DNA from: Leeuwenhoekiella aequorea
GTDB taxonomy: Bacteria; Bacteroidota; Bacteroidia; Flavobacteriales; Flavobacteriaceae
NCBI RefSeq assembly: GCF_004104375.1
Contig: NZ_QOVM01000003.1
Span: 248,001-312,000 of the forward strand
Direction: 5' to 3'
DNA: 64,000 nucleotides
Shown: positions 9,827-20,518 of the stretch, piece after piece
How positions within the stretch are numbered: position 1 is the stretch's first letter
How the letters are laid out: each line of letters begins with the position of its first letter
The notes under the pieces: generated by a model
The model's database searches: none
What the model saw: the letters and a program-made list of their open reading frames with translations, nothing else
Told to the model about the DNA's origin: nothing
Position numbers and translations under genes: made by a program

Positions 9827-10095
9827 TAAATATATTTTAGATTCCTTTAACTTTTAGTTATTAAAATATAAAGAATAACGAATAATCAATCACCTGATTT
9901 TTAGAATTTTAAACAAATAATTATCGTTATGAAATTATGCGGCACATTTCATTACACGTAATGTACGCTCTCAAACTCTACTTTTTAGCTCTCAAAAAGA
10001 TTTTCAAACTCCTGAGCCTAACACCTTAATTTATAGAATAAATGATTCAGTTTTTAAATTTAAATACTACTGCTCCTGTTTAGCTATAAACAAAA

Positions 10096-10119
10096 AAAGC
10101 CACCTGGTTAGGTGGCTTT
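10096..10119 (-). terminator. mdh terminator
   Basis: A 10-bp stem AAAGCCACCT / AGGTGGCTTT with a GGTT loop, 21 nt past the mdh stop. On the minus strand it is followed by seven T (A at 10092-10098). Confidence 0.88.
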
Positions 10120-10140
10120 CTATTTAAACTTTAAAGCTGT

Positions 10141-11067
10141 TTAAAATTCTAATAATCCATTAGTCTTACGTACAGCATCTGCACTCTCCTGGAGTTTTGC
10201 TTTTTCAGCATCACTCAATTCTATAGTCACAATTTTCTCAATACCATTTTTCCCTAAAAGTACAGGAACACCTATACATATATCTTCAAGACCATATTCA
10301 CCATCCAACATTACAGAACAAGGGAACATTTTCTTTTGATCACAAGCGATAGCCTGTACCATTCCCGATACTGCTGCTCCTGGAGCATACCAAGCTGATG
10401 TACCTAATAATTTTGTAAGTGTAGCGCCTCCTACCTTTGTATCTTCAAGCACTTGATCTAAACGTTCTTCAGCTAAAAATTCTGAAGCTAAAACACTGTT
10501 ACGAGTTGCTAATCGTGTAAGTGGAATCATACCAGTATCACTATGTCCACCTATTACCATACCATCTACATCAGAAATAGGACACTCTAATGCTTCAGCA
10601 AGACGGTATTTAAAACGTGCGCTATCAAGAGCACCACCCATTCCTATAATTTGATTTTTAGGAAGTCCTGTTGCTTTATGAACTAAATAGGCCATAGTAT
10701 CCATAGGGTTACTAACTACTATAATTATAACATTTGGAGAATGCTTAATTAAATTAGTCGCAACATCTTTTACAATACCTGCATTTATTCCTATTAATTC
10801 TTCTCTTGTCATACCTGGTTTACGAGGTATTCCACTAGTAATTACCGCAACATCACTATTTGCAGTTTTAGAATAATCGCCAGTGGTACCTGTTATGCGG
10901 GTATCAAAAGCATTTAATGAAGCAGTTTGCATTAAATCCATTGCTTTTCCTTCAGCAAATCCTTCTTTAATATCTAAAAGAACTACATCTGAGGCAAAAT
11001 TTTTCATTGCAATATATTCGGCACAACTTGCACCTACTGCTCCTGCTCCTACTACGGTAACTTTCAT
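10141..11067 (-). CDS. mdh: Malate dehydrogenase
   Basis: 308 residues of the LDH-like MDH family. It oxidises malate to oxaloacetate with NAD in the TCA cycle, feeding the citrate synthase encoded further right. The Rossmann motif GAGAVG is at residues 7-12, the substrate-loop region is TSGIPRKPGMTREEL, and VVSNPMD and the catalytic-His segment GGHSDTGMIPL are present. Single-gene unit: its own -7 element lies about 70 nt upstream and a strong terminator follows. Confidence 0.96.
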   Translation of the reverse strand: MKVTVVGAGAVGASCAEYIAMKNFASDVVLLDIKEGFAEGKAMDLMQTASLNAFDTRITGTTGDYSKTANSDVAVITSGIPRKPGMTREELIGINAGIVKDVATNLIKHSPNVIIIVVSNPMDTMAYLVHKATGLPKNQIIGMGGALDSARFKYRLAEALECPISDVDGMVIGGHSDTGMIPLTRLATRNSVLASEFLAEERLDQVLEDTKVGGATLTKLLGTSAWYAPGAAVSGMVQAIACDQKKMFPCSVMLDGEYGLEDICIGVPVLLGKNGIEKIVTIELSDAEKAKLQESADAVRKTNGLLEF

Positions 11068-11139
11068 TCTATTTTATTTAAGTGAATAATTATTGATCGA
11101 ACACAACCCTTAAAATTACACGTTAACGATTGCGCATTT

Positions 11140-11147
11140 CAAAAATA
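11140..11147 (-). promoter_or_regulatory. -7 element upstream of mdh
   Basis: Minus-strand TATTTTTG fits TAnnTTTG, 72 nt before the mdh start. No well-spaced -33 TTG is evident, so the call is moderate. Confidence 0.5.
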
Positions 11148-11198
11148 CAATTTCTCAAAGAGTATAATAGCAACTAAGGTTTTAAAATTGACCCAAAT

Positions 11199-11230
11199 AA
11201 CAATGACTTTCATCTCTGAAAGTCATTGTT
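11199..11230 (-). terminator. Terminator hairpin after the DUF6588 gene
   Basis: A perfect 14-bp stem (AACAATGACTTTCA / TGAAAGTCATTGTT) with a TCTC loop, 19 nt after the DUF6588 stop on the minus strand. It isolates this gene from mdh downstream. Confidence 0.85.
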
Positions 11231-11249
11231 ATAATTAATGATTCTTTTT

Positions 11250-12251
11250 TTACCTAAAACTAAATGCGATACCCGCAGTTATATTGCTATATTCTTGAAC
11301 GGTATAATCTGCAAAGATCTTAAAAAATGCCAGATTCAAACGAGCACCCAATGAAGCTCTTACACTAGATGGGGTGTAAGATAGATTGATAGGATCAACG
11401 ATTGTCGCATTATTAGTTGCACTACCATTAGTTGCATATTCATACGTACCTAAGACATTTAATTCAGACTTACCACCAGTAAATCCTAGACCTCCATAAA
11501 CCGTTACAATAGGAAAATCTAAAGATGCTATACCCTGAACTGTATAGGAGTTTAATTTAAATTCTGCAGCTTGATTAGAACCATCTATACTTGATTCAGA
11601 CTGAATATCATAATCTACATTCATAGTAGTAAATGCTCCTAACACTGAGATATTTAAAGGCAACCTATCTAAAGGGCCAAAATATTGCATAATATTATGT
11701 TTAAACCCAGCACCAAATAGCTTACCCTTAACGTGATCACTACCAACTTCAGGTACAAATCGCACCATAAGATCTGTGCTTTTAAACACACCTAAACTTG
11801 CTTGAATTGCCGGAGCCGGTACTGCATTTATAGGTAAATCGTCTTTCACCCCTTCCGGCATTGTAAAAGTGACATTTCCTTCGCTTGTATTAAATGTAAT
11901 TTCAGACGGCGTTCCGTTACCTGCTACCGTAGGTGTAACATCTGAACTAGCTGTATAATTATTTTGAAAGTCAAGTTGACTCAACAATAAGATCTCTTTT
12001 TCTGAAGGTACAATTGCACCATTAAAACCTATTGTAATATCAAAACCTAATTGTTTATGTGTTTTTGCAGTATGATACCATCCACCAGACATACTATATA
12101 CAAGTCCCTCCATCGCTGGTGCAATATATGCTCCCATAAGGGTGTTAGAGTCTGCGGCCCCTGCTTTTACAATTGATTCAAATCCGTCATCCTGGCTATA
12201 CCCCGTAAAAGCGCAAAATGCGATTGAAAAAGTTAGTATTATTTTTTTCAT
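11250..12251 (-). CDS. DUF6588-family outer membrane-like protein
   Basis: 333 residues from ATG at 12251 (MKKIILTF). The reading frame extends upstream, but those codons would lie in the promoter. It has a signal peptide (hydrophobic 4-16, cleavage near GYSQ), then alternating beta-strand-like segments rich in Gly, Tyr and Phe, such as SMSGGWYHTAKTHKQLGFD, ending in ITAGIAFSFR with the C-terminal aromatic expected of an outer membrane barrel. I recognise it as the flavobacterial DUF6588 type; no function is known. It has its own promoter and terminator. Confidence 0.75.
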   Translation of the reverse strand: MKKIILTFSIAFCAFTGYSQDDGFESIVKAGAADSNTLMGAYIAPAMEGLVYSMSGGWYHTAKTHKQLGFDITIGFNGAIVPSEKEILLLSQLDFQNNYTASSDVTPTVAGNGTPSEITFNTSEGNVTFTMPEGVKDDLPINAVPAPAIQASLGVFKSTDLMVRFVPEVGSDHVKGKLFGAGFKHNIMQYFGPLDRLPLNISVLGAFTTMNVDYDIQSESSIDGSNQAAEFKLNSYTVQGIASLDFPIVTVYGGLGFTGGKSELNVLGTYEYATNGSATNNATIVDPINLSYTPSSVRASLGARLNLAFFKIFADYTVQEYSNITAGIAFSFR

Positions 12252-12274
12252 TTTTTGATTGATTTGGTTCTTCT

Positions 12275-12304
12275 CAAAAATAGTAAAACGACTGTTAATC
12301 AAAA
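12275..12304 (-). promoter_or_regulatory. Promoter of the DUF6588 gene
   Basis: On the minus strand TTTTG (12300-12304), 17 nt, then TATTTTTG (12275-12282). This is a full Bacteroidota -33/-7 pair, 23 nt before the ATG. It overlaps the upstream extension of the ORF and thereby sets the start. Confidence 0.75.
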
Positions 12305-12322
12305 CTTAATACATAAAAAAAA

Positions 12323-12344
12323 GCCTGCTTTAGTAAAAGCAGGC
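12323..12344 (-). terminator. gyrB terminator
   Basis: 9-bp stem GCCTGCTTT / AAAGCAGGC with an AGTA loop, about 28 nt past the gyrB stop, preceded on the + strand by eight A (T-tract on the minus strand). Confidence 0.88.
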
Positions 12345-12372
12345 AAAATTATAATTTTAAGAGTAGAATGAT

Positions 12373-14319
<1,947 letters not shown>

Positions 14320-14430
14320 TTATTTAATTAAGTGTTCTGTTTATTCTTAAAGCGGAAACTATGTGCTTTATAATTTTATTGCTCAAAATCAAAAAATAAC
14401 CCGTAATAAGTCGTGTTTTTTGATAGCTAA

Positions 14431-14438
14431 CAAATATA
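14431..14438 (-). promoter_or_regulatory. -7 element upstream of gyrB
   Basis: Minus-strand TATATTTG, 117 nt before the gyrB ATG, giving a long leader of about 110 nt. No clear -33 element at the usual distance. Confidence 0.5.
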
Positions 14439-14550
14439 AAAAATCGCATCCCTATATATAGACAAAAGCCACGCCAAAGACGTTAAGTTATCAACAAAAT
14501 GTGAAAAAAAGCCCAATAATAAGTTATTCCTAGATCTCAACTTAATTAAG

Positions 14551-14584
14551 AAAAAAAAAGCCGCTTTCTCATCGAGAAAGCGGC
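14551..14584 (-). terminator. asnB terminator
   Basis: 11-bp perfect stem GCCGCTTTCTC / GAGAAAGCGGC with an ATC loop at 14560-14584, followed on the minus strand by nine T (A at 14551-14559). A textbook intrinsic terminator 22 nt beyond the asnB stop. Confidence 0.93.
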
Positions 14585-14606
14585 ACAAAAAGTAAAACCT
14601 CAACTG

Positions 14607-16289
14607 TTAAGCCAGTTGTTTTTTAATATAAGCATCAGAATGAACATTAGCAACTGCACGTCCCGATGGGTCATTCATATTTTTAAATGCTTCATCCCAC
14701 TCCAAAGCAATCTTGGTACTGCAGGCAACCGAAGCTTCCTGAGGAACTGACCAAGCTGCTGCGTCACTTGGGAAGTGATCTGTAAAAATACTTCTGTAAT
14801 AGTATTCCTCTTTGTTTGTAGGTGTTTGAATAGGAAATTTATATTTCGCATTTGCAAGTTGCTCGTCAGACACCTTCTCATTAACCACCTCTTTAAGTGT
14901 ATCTATCCAGCTGTAACCCACCCCGTCAGAAAATTGCTCTTTTTGTCTCCATGCAACGCTCTCTGGTAAATAAGATTCAAAAGCTTTACGAAGCACCCAT
15001 TTTTCCATACGCTCACCATTAATCATTTTGTCTTGTGGGTTAATTCGCATAGCTACATCCATAAATTCTTTATCTAAGAATGGAACACGACCTTCAATTC
15101 CCCAAGCTGCTAGTGATTTATTCGCTCTTAGGCAGTCATACATATGCAGCTTACCTAATTTTCGCACAGTCTCTTCGTGAAATTCCTGAGCATTAGGCGC
15201 CTTATGAAAATATAAATATCCTCCAAAAACCTCATCTGCACCTTCGCCCGAAAGCACCATCTTAACACCCATTGATTTTATTACACGGGCCATAAGATAC
15301 ATCGGCGTAGATGCTCTAATCGTCGTAATATCATAAGTCTCTAAATTATAGATTACATCTTTTATTGCATCAAGACCTTCCTGTATAGTAAATTTTATTT
15401 CGTGATGTACAGTACCTATATGATCTGCAACTTTCTGAGCTGCTGCTAGATCTGGCGAACCTTCCAAACCTACAGAGAAGGAATGTAGTCTGGGCCACCA
15501 AGCACCGTCTGTATCACCAGATTCGATACGTTTTTCTGCATATTTTTTAGCGACAGCAGAGGTGATCGAAGAATCTAATCCTCCCGAAAGTAAAACTCCA
15601 TAAGGCACGTCAGACATAAGTTGACGATGCACAGCTGCTTCAAGAGCATCTCTTAATTTTTCTATGCTTGTTTCATTCTCTTTTACTGCTTCATACTCCA
15701 TCCAATCGCGCTTATACCACTGTCGCAATTCGCCATCAGCACTATACAAATAATGACCCGGAGGAAACAATTTAATTTTAGTACAAGTACCTTCTAATGC
15801 TTTAAGTTCTGAAGCTACGTAAAAAGTACCGTGCTCATCCCAACCCATATATAGTGGAATAATACCCATATGATCACGAGCTATAAAATACTCGTCCTTC
15901 TCTACATCGTATAATGAAAATGCAAAAATACCATTCAGCTCATCTAGAAAATCAGGTCCTTTTTCTTGATATAATGCAAGTATTACCTCACAATCTGATT
16001 CGGTTTGAAAGTTATAACTCCCCTCAAACTGCTTACGCAATTTCTGATGATTATAAATTTCGCCATTCGCTGCTAGTACAAGTTTACCATCGGGACTCAA
16101 TAGCGGCTGCTTACCAGAAGCAGGATCAACTATAGATAAACGCTCATGAGCTAATATTGCATTTTCGTCTGCATAAACTCCATTCCAATCTGGACCACGA
16201 TGACGTATTTTTTTTGACATCTCTAGCAACTGAGGTCTTAAGACTTCAGATGATTGCTTTAATTCATAGGCACATACTATCCCGCACAT
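14607..16289 (-). CDS. asnB: Asparagine synthetase B (glutamine-hydrolysing)
   Basis: 560 residues. It makes asparagine from aspartate, ATP and glutamine. Cys2 (MCGIVCAYEL) is the class II amidotransferase nucleophile after Met removal; RHRGPDWNG, LSIVDPASGKQPL and NGEIYNH complete the glutaminase domain. The synthetase domain has the PP-loop LSGGLDSS at 234-241 and SGEGADEVFGGY. Length and order match the E. coli type. Transcribed alone. Confidence 0.97.
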   Translation of the reverse strand: MCGIVCAYELKQSSEVLRPQLLEMSKKIRHRGPDWNGVYADENAILAHERLSIVDPASGKQPLLSPDGKLVLAANGEIYNHQKLRKQFEGSYNFQTESDCEVILALYQEKGPDFLDELNGIFAFSLYDVEKDEYFIARDHMGIIPLYMGWDEHGTFYVASELKALEGTCTKIKLFPPGHYLYSADGELRQWYKRDWMEYEAVKENETSIEKLRDALEAAVHRQLMSDVPYGVLLSGGLDSSITSAVAKKYAEKRIESGDTDGAWWPRLHSFSVGLEGSPDLAAAQKVADHIGTVHHEIKFTIQEGLDAIKDVIYNLETYDITTIRASTPMYLMARVIKSMGVKMVLSGEGADEVFGGYLYFHKAPNAQEFHEETVRKLGKLHMYDCLRANKSLAAWGIEGRVPFLDKEFMDVAMRINPQDKMINGERMEKWVLRKAFESYLPESVAWRQKEQFSDGVGYSWIDTLKEVVNEKVSDEQLANAKYKFPIQTPTNKEEYYYRSIFTDHFPSDAAAWSVPQEASVACSTKIALEWDEAFKNMNDPSGRAVANVHSDAYIKKQLA

Positions 16290-16499
16290 AATCGTATTGT
16301 TTTAATTTGATAGCTCAAAGATGCCTATTCAATTCTAATTCACAAACACAAAACTATATTATGCTTACATACATTAACTTTAATAGTTGATAAACTATTA
16401 ATATGTAATTGTATTTTACTGAAAATTGCATTTAAAGTTAAAAATAGAAGTCTCACTTCTTTTAATAAACCATTAACAAACCTAATCTTATACCCATTG

Positions 16500-16507
16500 T
16501 ACATTTG
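16500..16507 (+). promoter_or_regulatory. -7 element upstream of the DUF2911 gene
   Basis: TACATTTG fits TAnnTTTG and lies 36 nt before the ATG at 16544. The upstream -33 match is poor. The divergent asnB lies on the other side of this 254-nt interval. Confidence 0.5.
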
Positions 16508-16543
16508 TGAGAATATATAAATCCAACATAAATAAAATTTTTA

Positions 16544-17095
16544 ATGAAATCTCTTATAATTAGCAGCTTCCTGCTTACCTTTTTAGTAATGGGCAATTCA
16601 CTTAATGCTCAAAAATTTAGTGAGTTAGATAAAAGTCCGTTAGACATCGCAATGTTTAGAGGGCAAGATAAAGCACCGCGTGTACGGGTTATTTATAGCA
16701 GACCGCAACGTAAAGGTCGTGATGTTTTTGCTGCTAAAGACGGAATACAGAAGTACGGAGAAATATGGCGAACCGGTGCTAATGAATCAACAGAAATAAA
16801 ATTTTATAAAGATATGATGCTTGGAGATAAAAAAGTAACTGCAGGCACCTATACGTTGTTTACAATACCAGGAGAAAAAGAATGGACAGTAATATTAAAT
16901 AAGGATCTTGACACTTGGGGAGCCTATGGCTACAAACCAGAACGCGATTTATTACGTATTACTACACCAGCCCGCAAAACTGCGGCGCCTATCGAGTCTT
17001 TTTCAATCTCATTTCAACCTACTGAAGCAGGATCTGATATGTTTTTAGGATGGGATGACTCTTATATACAAGTACCCGTAGAAGAAGTGGAATAA
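16544..17095 (+). CDS. DUF2911 secreted protein
   Basis: 183 residues with a signal peptide (cleavage after LNAQ at about 23). The DUF2911 core is visible: VRVIYSRPQRKGRDVF, YGEIWRTGANESTEIKF, AGTYTLFTIPGEKEWTVILN and the SFSISF strand near the end. DUF2911 proteins are common, exported and of unknown function in Bacteroidota. It is a single gene with its own -7 element and a shared terminator. Confidence 0.85.
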   Translation: MKSLIISSFLLTFLVMGNSLNAQKFSELDKSPLDIAMFRGQDKAPRVRVIYSRPQRKGRDVFAAKDGIQKYGEIWRTGANESTEIKFYKDMMLGDKKVTAGTYTLFTIPGEKEWTVILNKDLDTWGAYGYKPERDLLRITTPARKTAAPIESFSISFQPTEAGSDMFLGWDDSYIQVPVEEVE

Positions 17096-17111
17096 TAGTA
17101 TATATATACAG

Positions 17112-17150
17112 ATTACAAAAGGCTTTCATAAACTGAAAGCCTTTTGTAAT
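17112..17150. terminator. 17-bp bidirectional terminator between DUF2911 gene and queE
   Basis: A perfect 17-bp stem (17112-17128 with 17134-17150; outer part ATTACAAAAGGC) around a TAAAC loop. It lies between two convergent genes and its last base is part of the queE stop codon. Confidence 0.9.
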
Positions 17151-17782
17151 TAGGGTATATTTAAATATTTATGAGTCTGCAGACTTATTTTCCATTTAGG
17201 ATTAGCCATTACATAATCAACAATGAGCGGTGTCATTTTATCTCTTACACTCCATTCTGACTGCAAGTATAATTCGCAGTCTTCGTTAATCATTGCTGCA
17301 TGTTCTTCAGCAAAGGCAAAATCAGATTTATTAAAAATAATCACTTTAAGTTCGTGCGCTTCTTTATATATACGTGGTTTCGGAAGCATTCGCTTTTTTG
17401 GAGACAAACAGATCCAATCCCATTCTCCACTCAGCTCATAAGCTCCAGACGTTTCAATATGAACTTTTAAACCTTCAGCTTTAAGCAAACTGGTAAGATG
17501 TCGCATATCCCACATAAGTGGCTCTCCACCTGTTATTACAATCGTTTTACTATATTTTACAGCATTTGCAACAATCGCAGTTGCTTCTGTAGGTGGATGA
17601 ATTGCAGCATCCCAGCTTTCTTTTACATCACACCAGTGACATCCTACATCACAACCACCTACACGTATAAAATATGCAGGCGTCCCAGTATGCGCTCCTT
17701 CACCTTGAATCGTATAAAATTCTTCCATCAGCGGAAGTAATTCTCCCAGCTTTACCCGGTTTGCTGTTGCTTCTTTTGTCAT
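17150..17782 (-). CDS. queE: 7-carboxy-7-deazaguanine synthase
   Basis: 210 residues from the ATG at 17782. Radical SAM enzyme that contracts the pterin ring of 6-carboxytetrahydropterin to CDG in queuosine biosynthesis. The cluster motif is CDVGCHWC (C-x3-C-x2-C, about residues 44-51), the form typical of this clade; EEFYTIQGEGAHTG and ITGGEPLMW (SAM-binding) are present. The reading frame extends to a TTG at 17791, but that TTG is the end of the TATCTTTG promoter element. folE upstream makes the shared pterin precursor. A later Met (MEEFYTIQGEG, start at 17728) is the alternative start. Confidence 0.95.
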   Translation of the reverse strand: MTKEATANRVKLGELLPLMEEFYTIQGEGAHTGTPAYFIRVGGCDVGCHWCDVKESWDAAIHPPTEATAIVANAVKYSKTIVITGGEPLMWDMRHLTSLLKAEGLKVHIETSGAYELSGEWDWICLSPKKRMLPKPRIYKEAHELKVIIFNKSDFAFAEEHAAMINEDCELYLQSEWSVRDKMTPLIVDYVMANPKWKISLQTHKYLNIP

Positions 17783-17788
17783 AAGCTG

Positions 17789-17820
17789 CAAAGATACGCC
17801 TCAATAAAATCGTTGCCAAA
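17789..17820 (-). promoter_or_regulatory. queE promoter, immediately upstream of the start codon
   Basis: Minus-strand TTTG (17817-17820), 20 nt, TATCTTTG (17789-17796). Only six bases separate the -7 element from the ATG at 17782, so the transcript would have almost no leader. Confidence 0.65.
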
Positions 17821-17934
17821 GCTTGACTGTCTTATTTTAATGTGCAAACAACTCAAAAATTAGAAGCTATTTTTATACATCTACACATCTCCTATTTCTT
17901 GTATTAATCCTTATTTTTAGCCAAATTTCAATTT

Positions 17935-19455
17935 ATGGATACTGAAGCTTTTAGAGAGCATATCGTCACAGGCAATACGTTTAAAGGCGAATACATCACT
18001 GTAGGAGGCGCAATGCTTAATGGTCAAACCATTACAGATGCACATATTAAAATTCCTTTGCGTACTTTAAATCGACATGGCCTTATTGCAGGAGCAACTG
18101 GTACCGGTAAGACAAAGACCTTGCAGATTCTTGCAGAAAATCTTTCAGAAAAAGGTATTCCGGTTCTATTGATGGATATGAAAGGTGATTTAAGCGGGAT
18201 TGCCAAAGCAGGTTCTAATCATCCTAAAATTAATGAACGACATCAAAAAATAGGCTTACCCTATACACCTAAAGATTTTCCAGTAGAATTACTTACGATT
18301 TCTGAGCAGAATGGCGTTCGGTTAAGAGCTACTGTAAGTGAGTTTGGACCTGTACTTTTTTCACGTATAATTGATGCATCTAATGCGCAATCAGGGATAA
18401 TTGCAATTCTATTTAAATATTGTGACGACAAAAGTTTACCTCTATTAGACCTGAAAGATTTTAAAAAGGTTCTTCAATATGCTACAGATGAAGGCAAAGA
18501 AGAAATTCAAGATTTATACGGTAGAATTTCTACTGCTTCGGCAGGTGCCATATTGCGTAAGATTGTTCAACTAGAACAGCAAGGAGGAGACATCTTTTTT
18601 GGAGAGAAATCTTTTGAAGTTGATGATTTGCTGAAACTCGATGAGACCGGAAGAGGAAAAATTAATGTTATACGGCTTACAGATATTCAAGATCGTCCCC
18701 AACTTTTCTCAACTTTTATGTTGAGTTTACTTGCAGAGATTTATAGCACTTTTCCTGAGCGAGGAGATAGTGAACGTCCTGAACTTGTAATTTTTATTGA
18801 TGAAGCTCATTTGATTTTTAGAGAAGCTTCTAAAGCGCTACATAGCCAAATTGAAAGTATTGTAAAACTAATACGCAGTAAAGGAGTTGGTCTTTATTTT
18901 GTTACTCAAAACCCCACCGATGTTCCAGAAGGTGTTTTAAGTCAGTTAGGCTTAAAAATACAACATGCGCTTCGGGCATTTACGGCTAAAGATCGTAAAG
19001 CTATTAAGCTTACTGCAGAGAACTATCCCGATTCTGAATATTACGATACTAAAGAAGTTTTAACTTCATTGGGAACCGGTGAAGCATTAGTTTCTGCTCT
19101 TGACGAGAAGGGGCGACCTACTCCACTCGCCGCAACAATGATGCGTGCACCTATGTCCCGGATGGATATTTTGACAAATCAAGAACTAGACGATCTCTAC
19201 AAAAAATCTGTTTTGGCTCCAAAATATAATAACTCAATAGATCGAGAAAGTGCGTACGAAATGTTAACAGCAAAAATAAAAAAAGCTGAAAGTGAGGAGG
19301 TAAAAGAAAAAGCTAAAGAAGAGCGTGCAACAGTTAAAAGAAGCACACGTACTTCATCAAAAAGTAGCGCAACTGAAAAAGCAATCCTAAAGGTTCTTAC
19401 TAGTGCCACTGTTATACGTGGTGTATTAGGTATCTTGGGAAAAATGATTAAATAA
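17935..19455 (+). CDS. HerA-like helicase / DUF853-family ATPase
   Basis: 506 residues. An N-terminal HAS-barrel-like strand region is followed by Walker A GATGTGKT (53-60), the MDMKGDLSGIAK segment, Walker B LVIFIDEAHLIF (about 282-293) and SKGVGLYFVTQNPTDVPE. The C-terminus is Lys/Glu-rich, with a coiled-coil-like stretch and a final hydrophobic/basic segment. HerA/FtsK-superfamily ATPases pump DNA; the DUF853 group (E. coli YjgR) usually stands alone, without the NurA nuclease, and has no proven role. No nuclease gene lies nearby. A lipoprotein gene follows after 22 nt. Confidence 0.88.
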   Translation: MDTEAFREHIVTGNTFKGEYITVGGAMLNGQTITDAHIKIPLRTLNRHGLIAGATGTGKTKTLQILAENLSEKGIPVLLMDMKGDLSGIAKAGSNHPKINERHQKIGLPYTPKDFPVELLTISEQNGVRLRATVSEFGPVLFSRIIDASNAQSGIIAILFKYCDDKSLPLLDLKDFKKVLQYATDEGKEEIQDLYGRISTASAGAILRKIVQLEQQGGDIFFGEKSFEVDDLLKLDETGRGKINVIRLTDIQDRPQLFSTFMLSLLAEIYSTFPERGDSERPELVIFIDEAHLIFREASKALHSQIESIVKLIRSKGVGLYFVTQNPTDVPEGVLSQLGLKIQHALRAFTAKDRKAIKLTAENYPDSEYYDTKEVLTSLGTGEALVSALDEKGRPTPLAATMMRAPMSRMDILTNQELDDLYKKSVLAPKYNNSIDRESAYEMLTAKIKKAESEEVKEKAKEERATVKRSTRTSSKSSATEKAILKVLTSATVIRGVLGILGKMIK

Positions 19456-19477
19456 CAACCTAACATTTAAATAATAT

Positions 19478-20023
19478 ATGAAACGTTTATTACTCTTAAC
19501 TCTTATCGCAAATCTTGTTCTGGTATCGTGTGATTCAGACAAACCTTATGAAGTAACCCCAGATAGCGTGGGACCACTTACAAAGAATACAACTCTAGAT
19601 GAACTCAAAACAATTTTTGAAAATGACAGTGTTGTAGATCAAAACTCAGGATTAAGCGAAGAGCTGAATGTAAATGCTATTGAAATTTATGAAAAAGGAG
19701 GTGCTCAATTATTAAGCTTGATGCCGGTAAAAGACAGCCAACCAAAAACTATAAGAACTGTACAAATATTTGATGAACGGTATACAACGCAAGAAGGCAT
19801 TAATTTAAACAGTACGTTTAAAGATATATCTGATGCTTATGAGATATCGCGTATAGAAACTTTGATAAGCAGTGTAGTGGTATTTGTAGATGAGATAAAT
19901 GCTTACTTTACCATCGACAGAAAAGAACTTGCCGGTGAATTACGCTTTGATATGGATGCCAAAGTATCTCAAGCAGAAATTCCCGATTCTGCAAAAATTA
20001 AATATTTTATGATTGGCTGGTAA
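19478..20023 (+). CDS. Hypothetical lipoprotein
   Basis: 181 residues. Lipoprotein signal peptide with lipobox LVSC (C18). The mature part is acidic, with two apparent alpha/beta segments (DELKTIFENDSVVDQN and FKDISDAYEISRIETLI), and ends in KYFMIGW. I do not recognise a domain with certainty; similar flavobacterial lipoproteins are annotated only as hypothetical. It sits 22 nt after the HerA-like ATPase and 20 nt before a cupin gene, so the three may be one transcript, although a cytosolic ATPase and a lipoprotein need not cooperate. Confidence 0.7.
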   Translation: MKRLLLLTLIANLVLVSCDSDKPYEVTPDSVGPLTKNTTLDELKTIFENDSVVDQNSGLSEELNVNAIEIYEKGGAQLLSLMPVKDSQPKTIRTVQIFDERYTTQEGINLNSTFKDISDAYEISRIETLISSVVVFVDEINAYFTIDRKELAGELRFDMDAKVSQAEIPDSAKIKYFMIGW

Positions 20024-20043
20024 TAACCAATTAAAATAGACAA

Positions 20044-20415
20044 ATGAAAAAAGAGCGTTATCTGGTACAAAAAAATCCTTTTGTAGTACCTACCACAGAT
20101 GGTAAATATATAGGTGAGCATTTTGGTAATGCCAGCGATGGTAATACGGAAATAAGCATTGCTCATATGATTGCACCAGCAAATTGGAGCGAACCTTTTC
20201 AAACTCCAGAATTTGATGAGTACACCTTTATAATTTCAGGCAAGAAGATGTTTAAAATAGATGATGAAAGCATACTACTTGAGGCAGGTCAATCTATTAA
20301 AATAATTGCCGGTACACGCGTGCAATACAGTAATCCGTTTTCAGAACCTTGCACCTATCTATCAATCTGTAAACCAGCTTTTCACTTTAAAAAGGTTCAC
20401 AGAGAAGAAGCATAG
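20044..20415 (+). CDS. Cupin-domain protein
   Basis: 123 residues, no signal peptide. A single cupin barrel is suggested by the spacing of strands: SEPFQTPEFDEYTFIISGKKMFKIDDESILLE corresponds to cupin motif 1 without the usual His pair, and AGQSIKIIAGTRVQYSNP to motif 2. The metal-binding His/Glu set is therefore incomplete, so it may bind a ligand rather than a catalytic metal. Third gene of the run beginning with the HerA-like ATPase. Confidence 0.75.
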   Translation: MKKERYLVQKNPFVVPTTDGKYIGEHFGNASDGNTEISIAHMIAPANWSEPFQTPEFDEYTFIISGKKMFKIDDESILLEAGQSIKIIAGTRVQYSNPFSEPCTYLSICKPAFHFKKVHREEA

Positions 20416-20518
20416 CTTTTTTATTAATATTTACTAATTCTTAGCTAAAGGAGCGTTAATCATTTATAGATCTAGTAATCATTCTATTAATTTTGATTCA
20501 TAACTTAGATTATTTATT

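Larger units (their letters stand above)
9736..10140. other. 405-nt non-coding interval between mdh and secDF
   Basis: It contains the secDF -7 element at 9796-9803 and the mdh terminator at 10096-10119. The middle (about 9850-10085) is AT-rich with no plausible ORF on either strand. The only structure I noted is a 6+6 bp dyad CATTAC-AC-GTAATG at 9950-9963, which resembles an operator half-site pair but has no further support. Confidence 0.5.
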
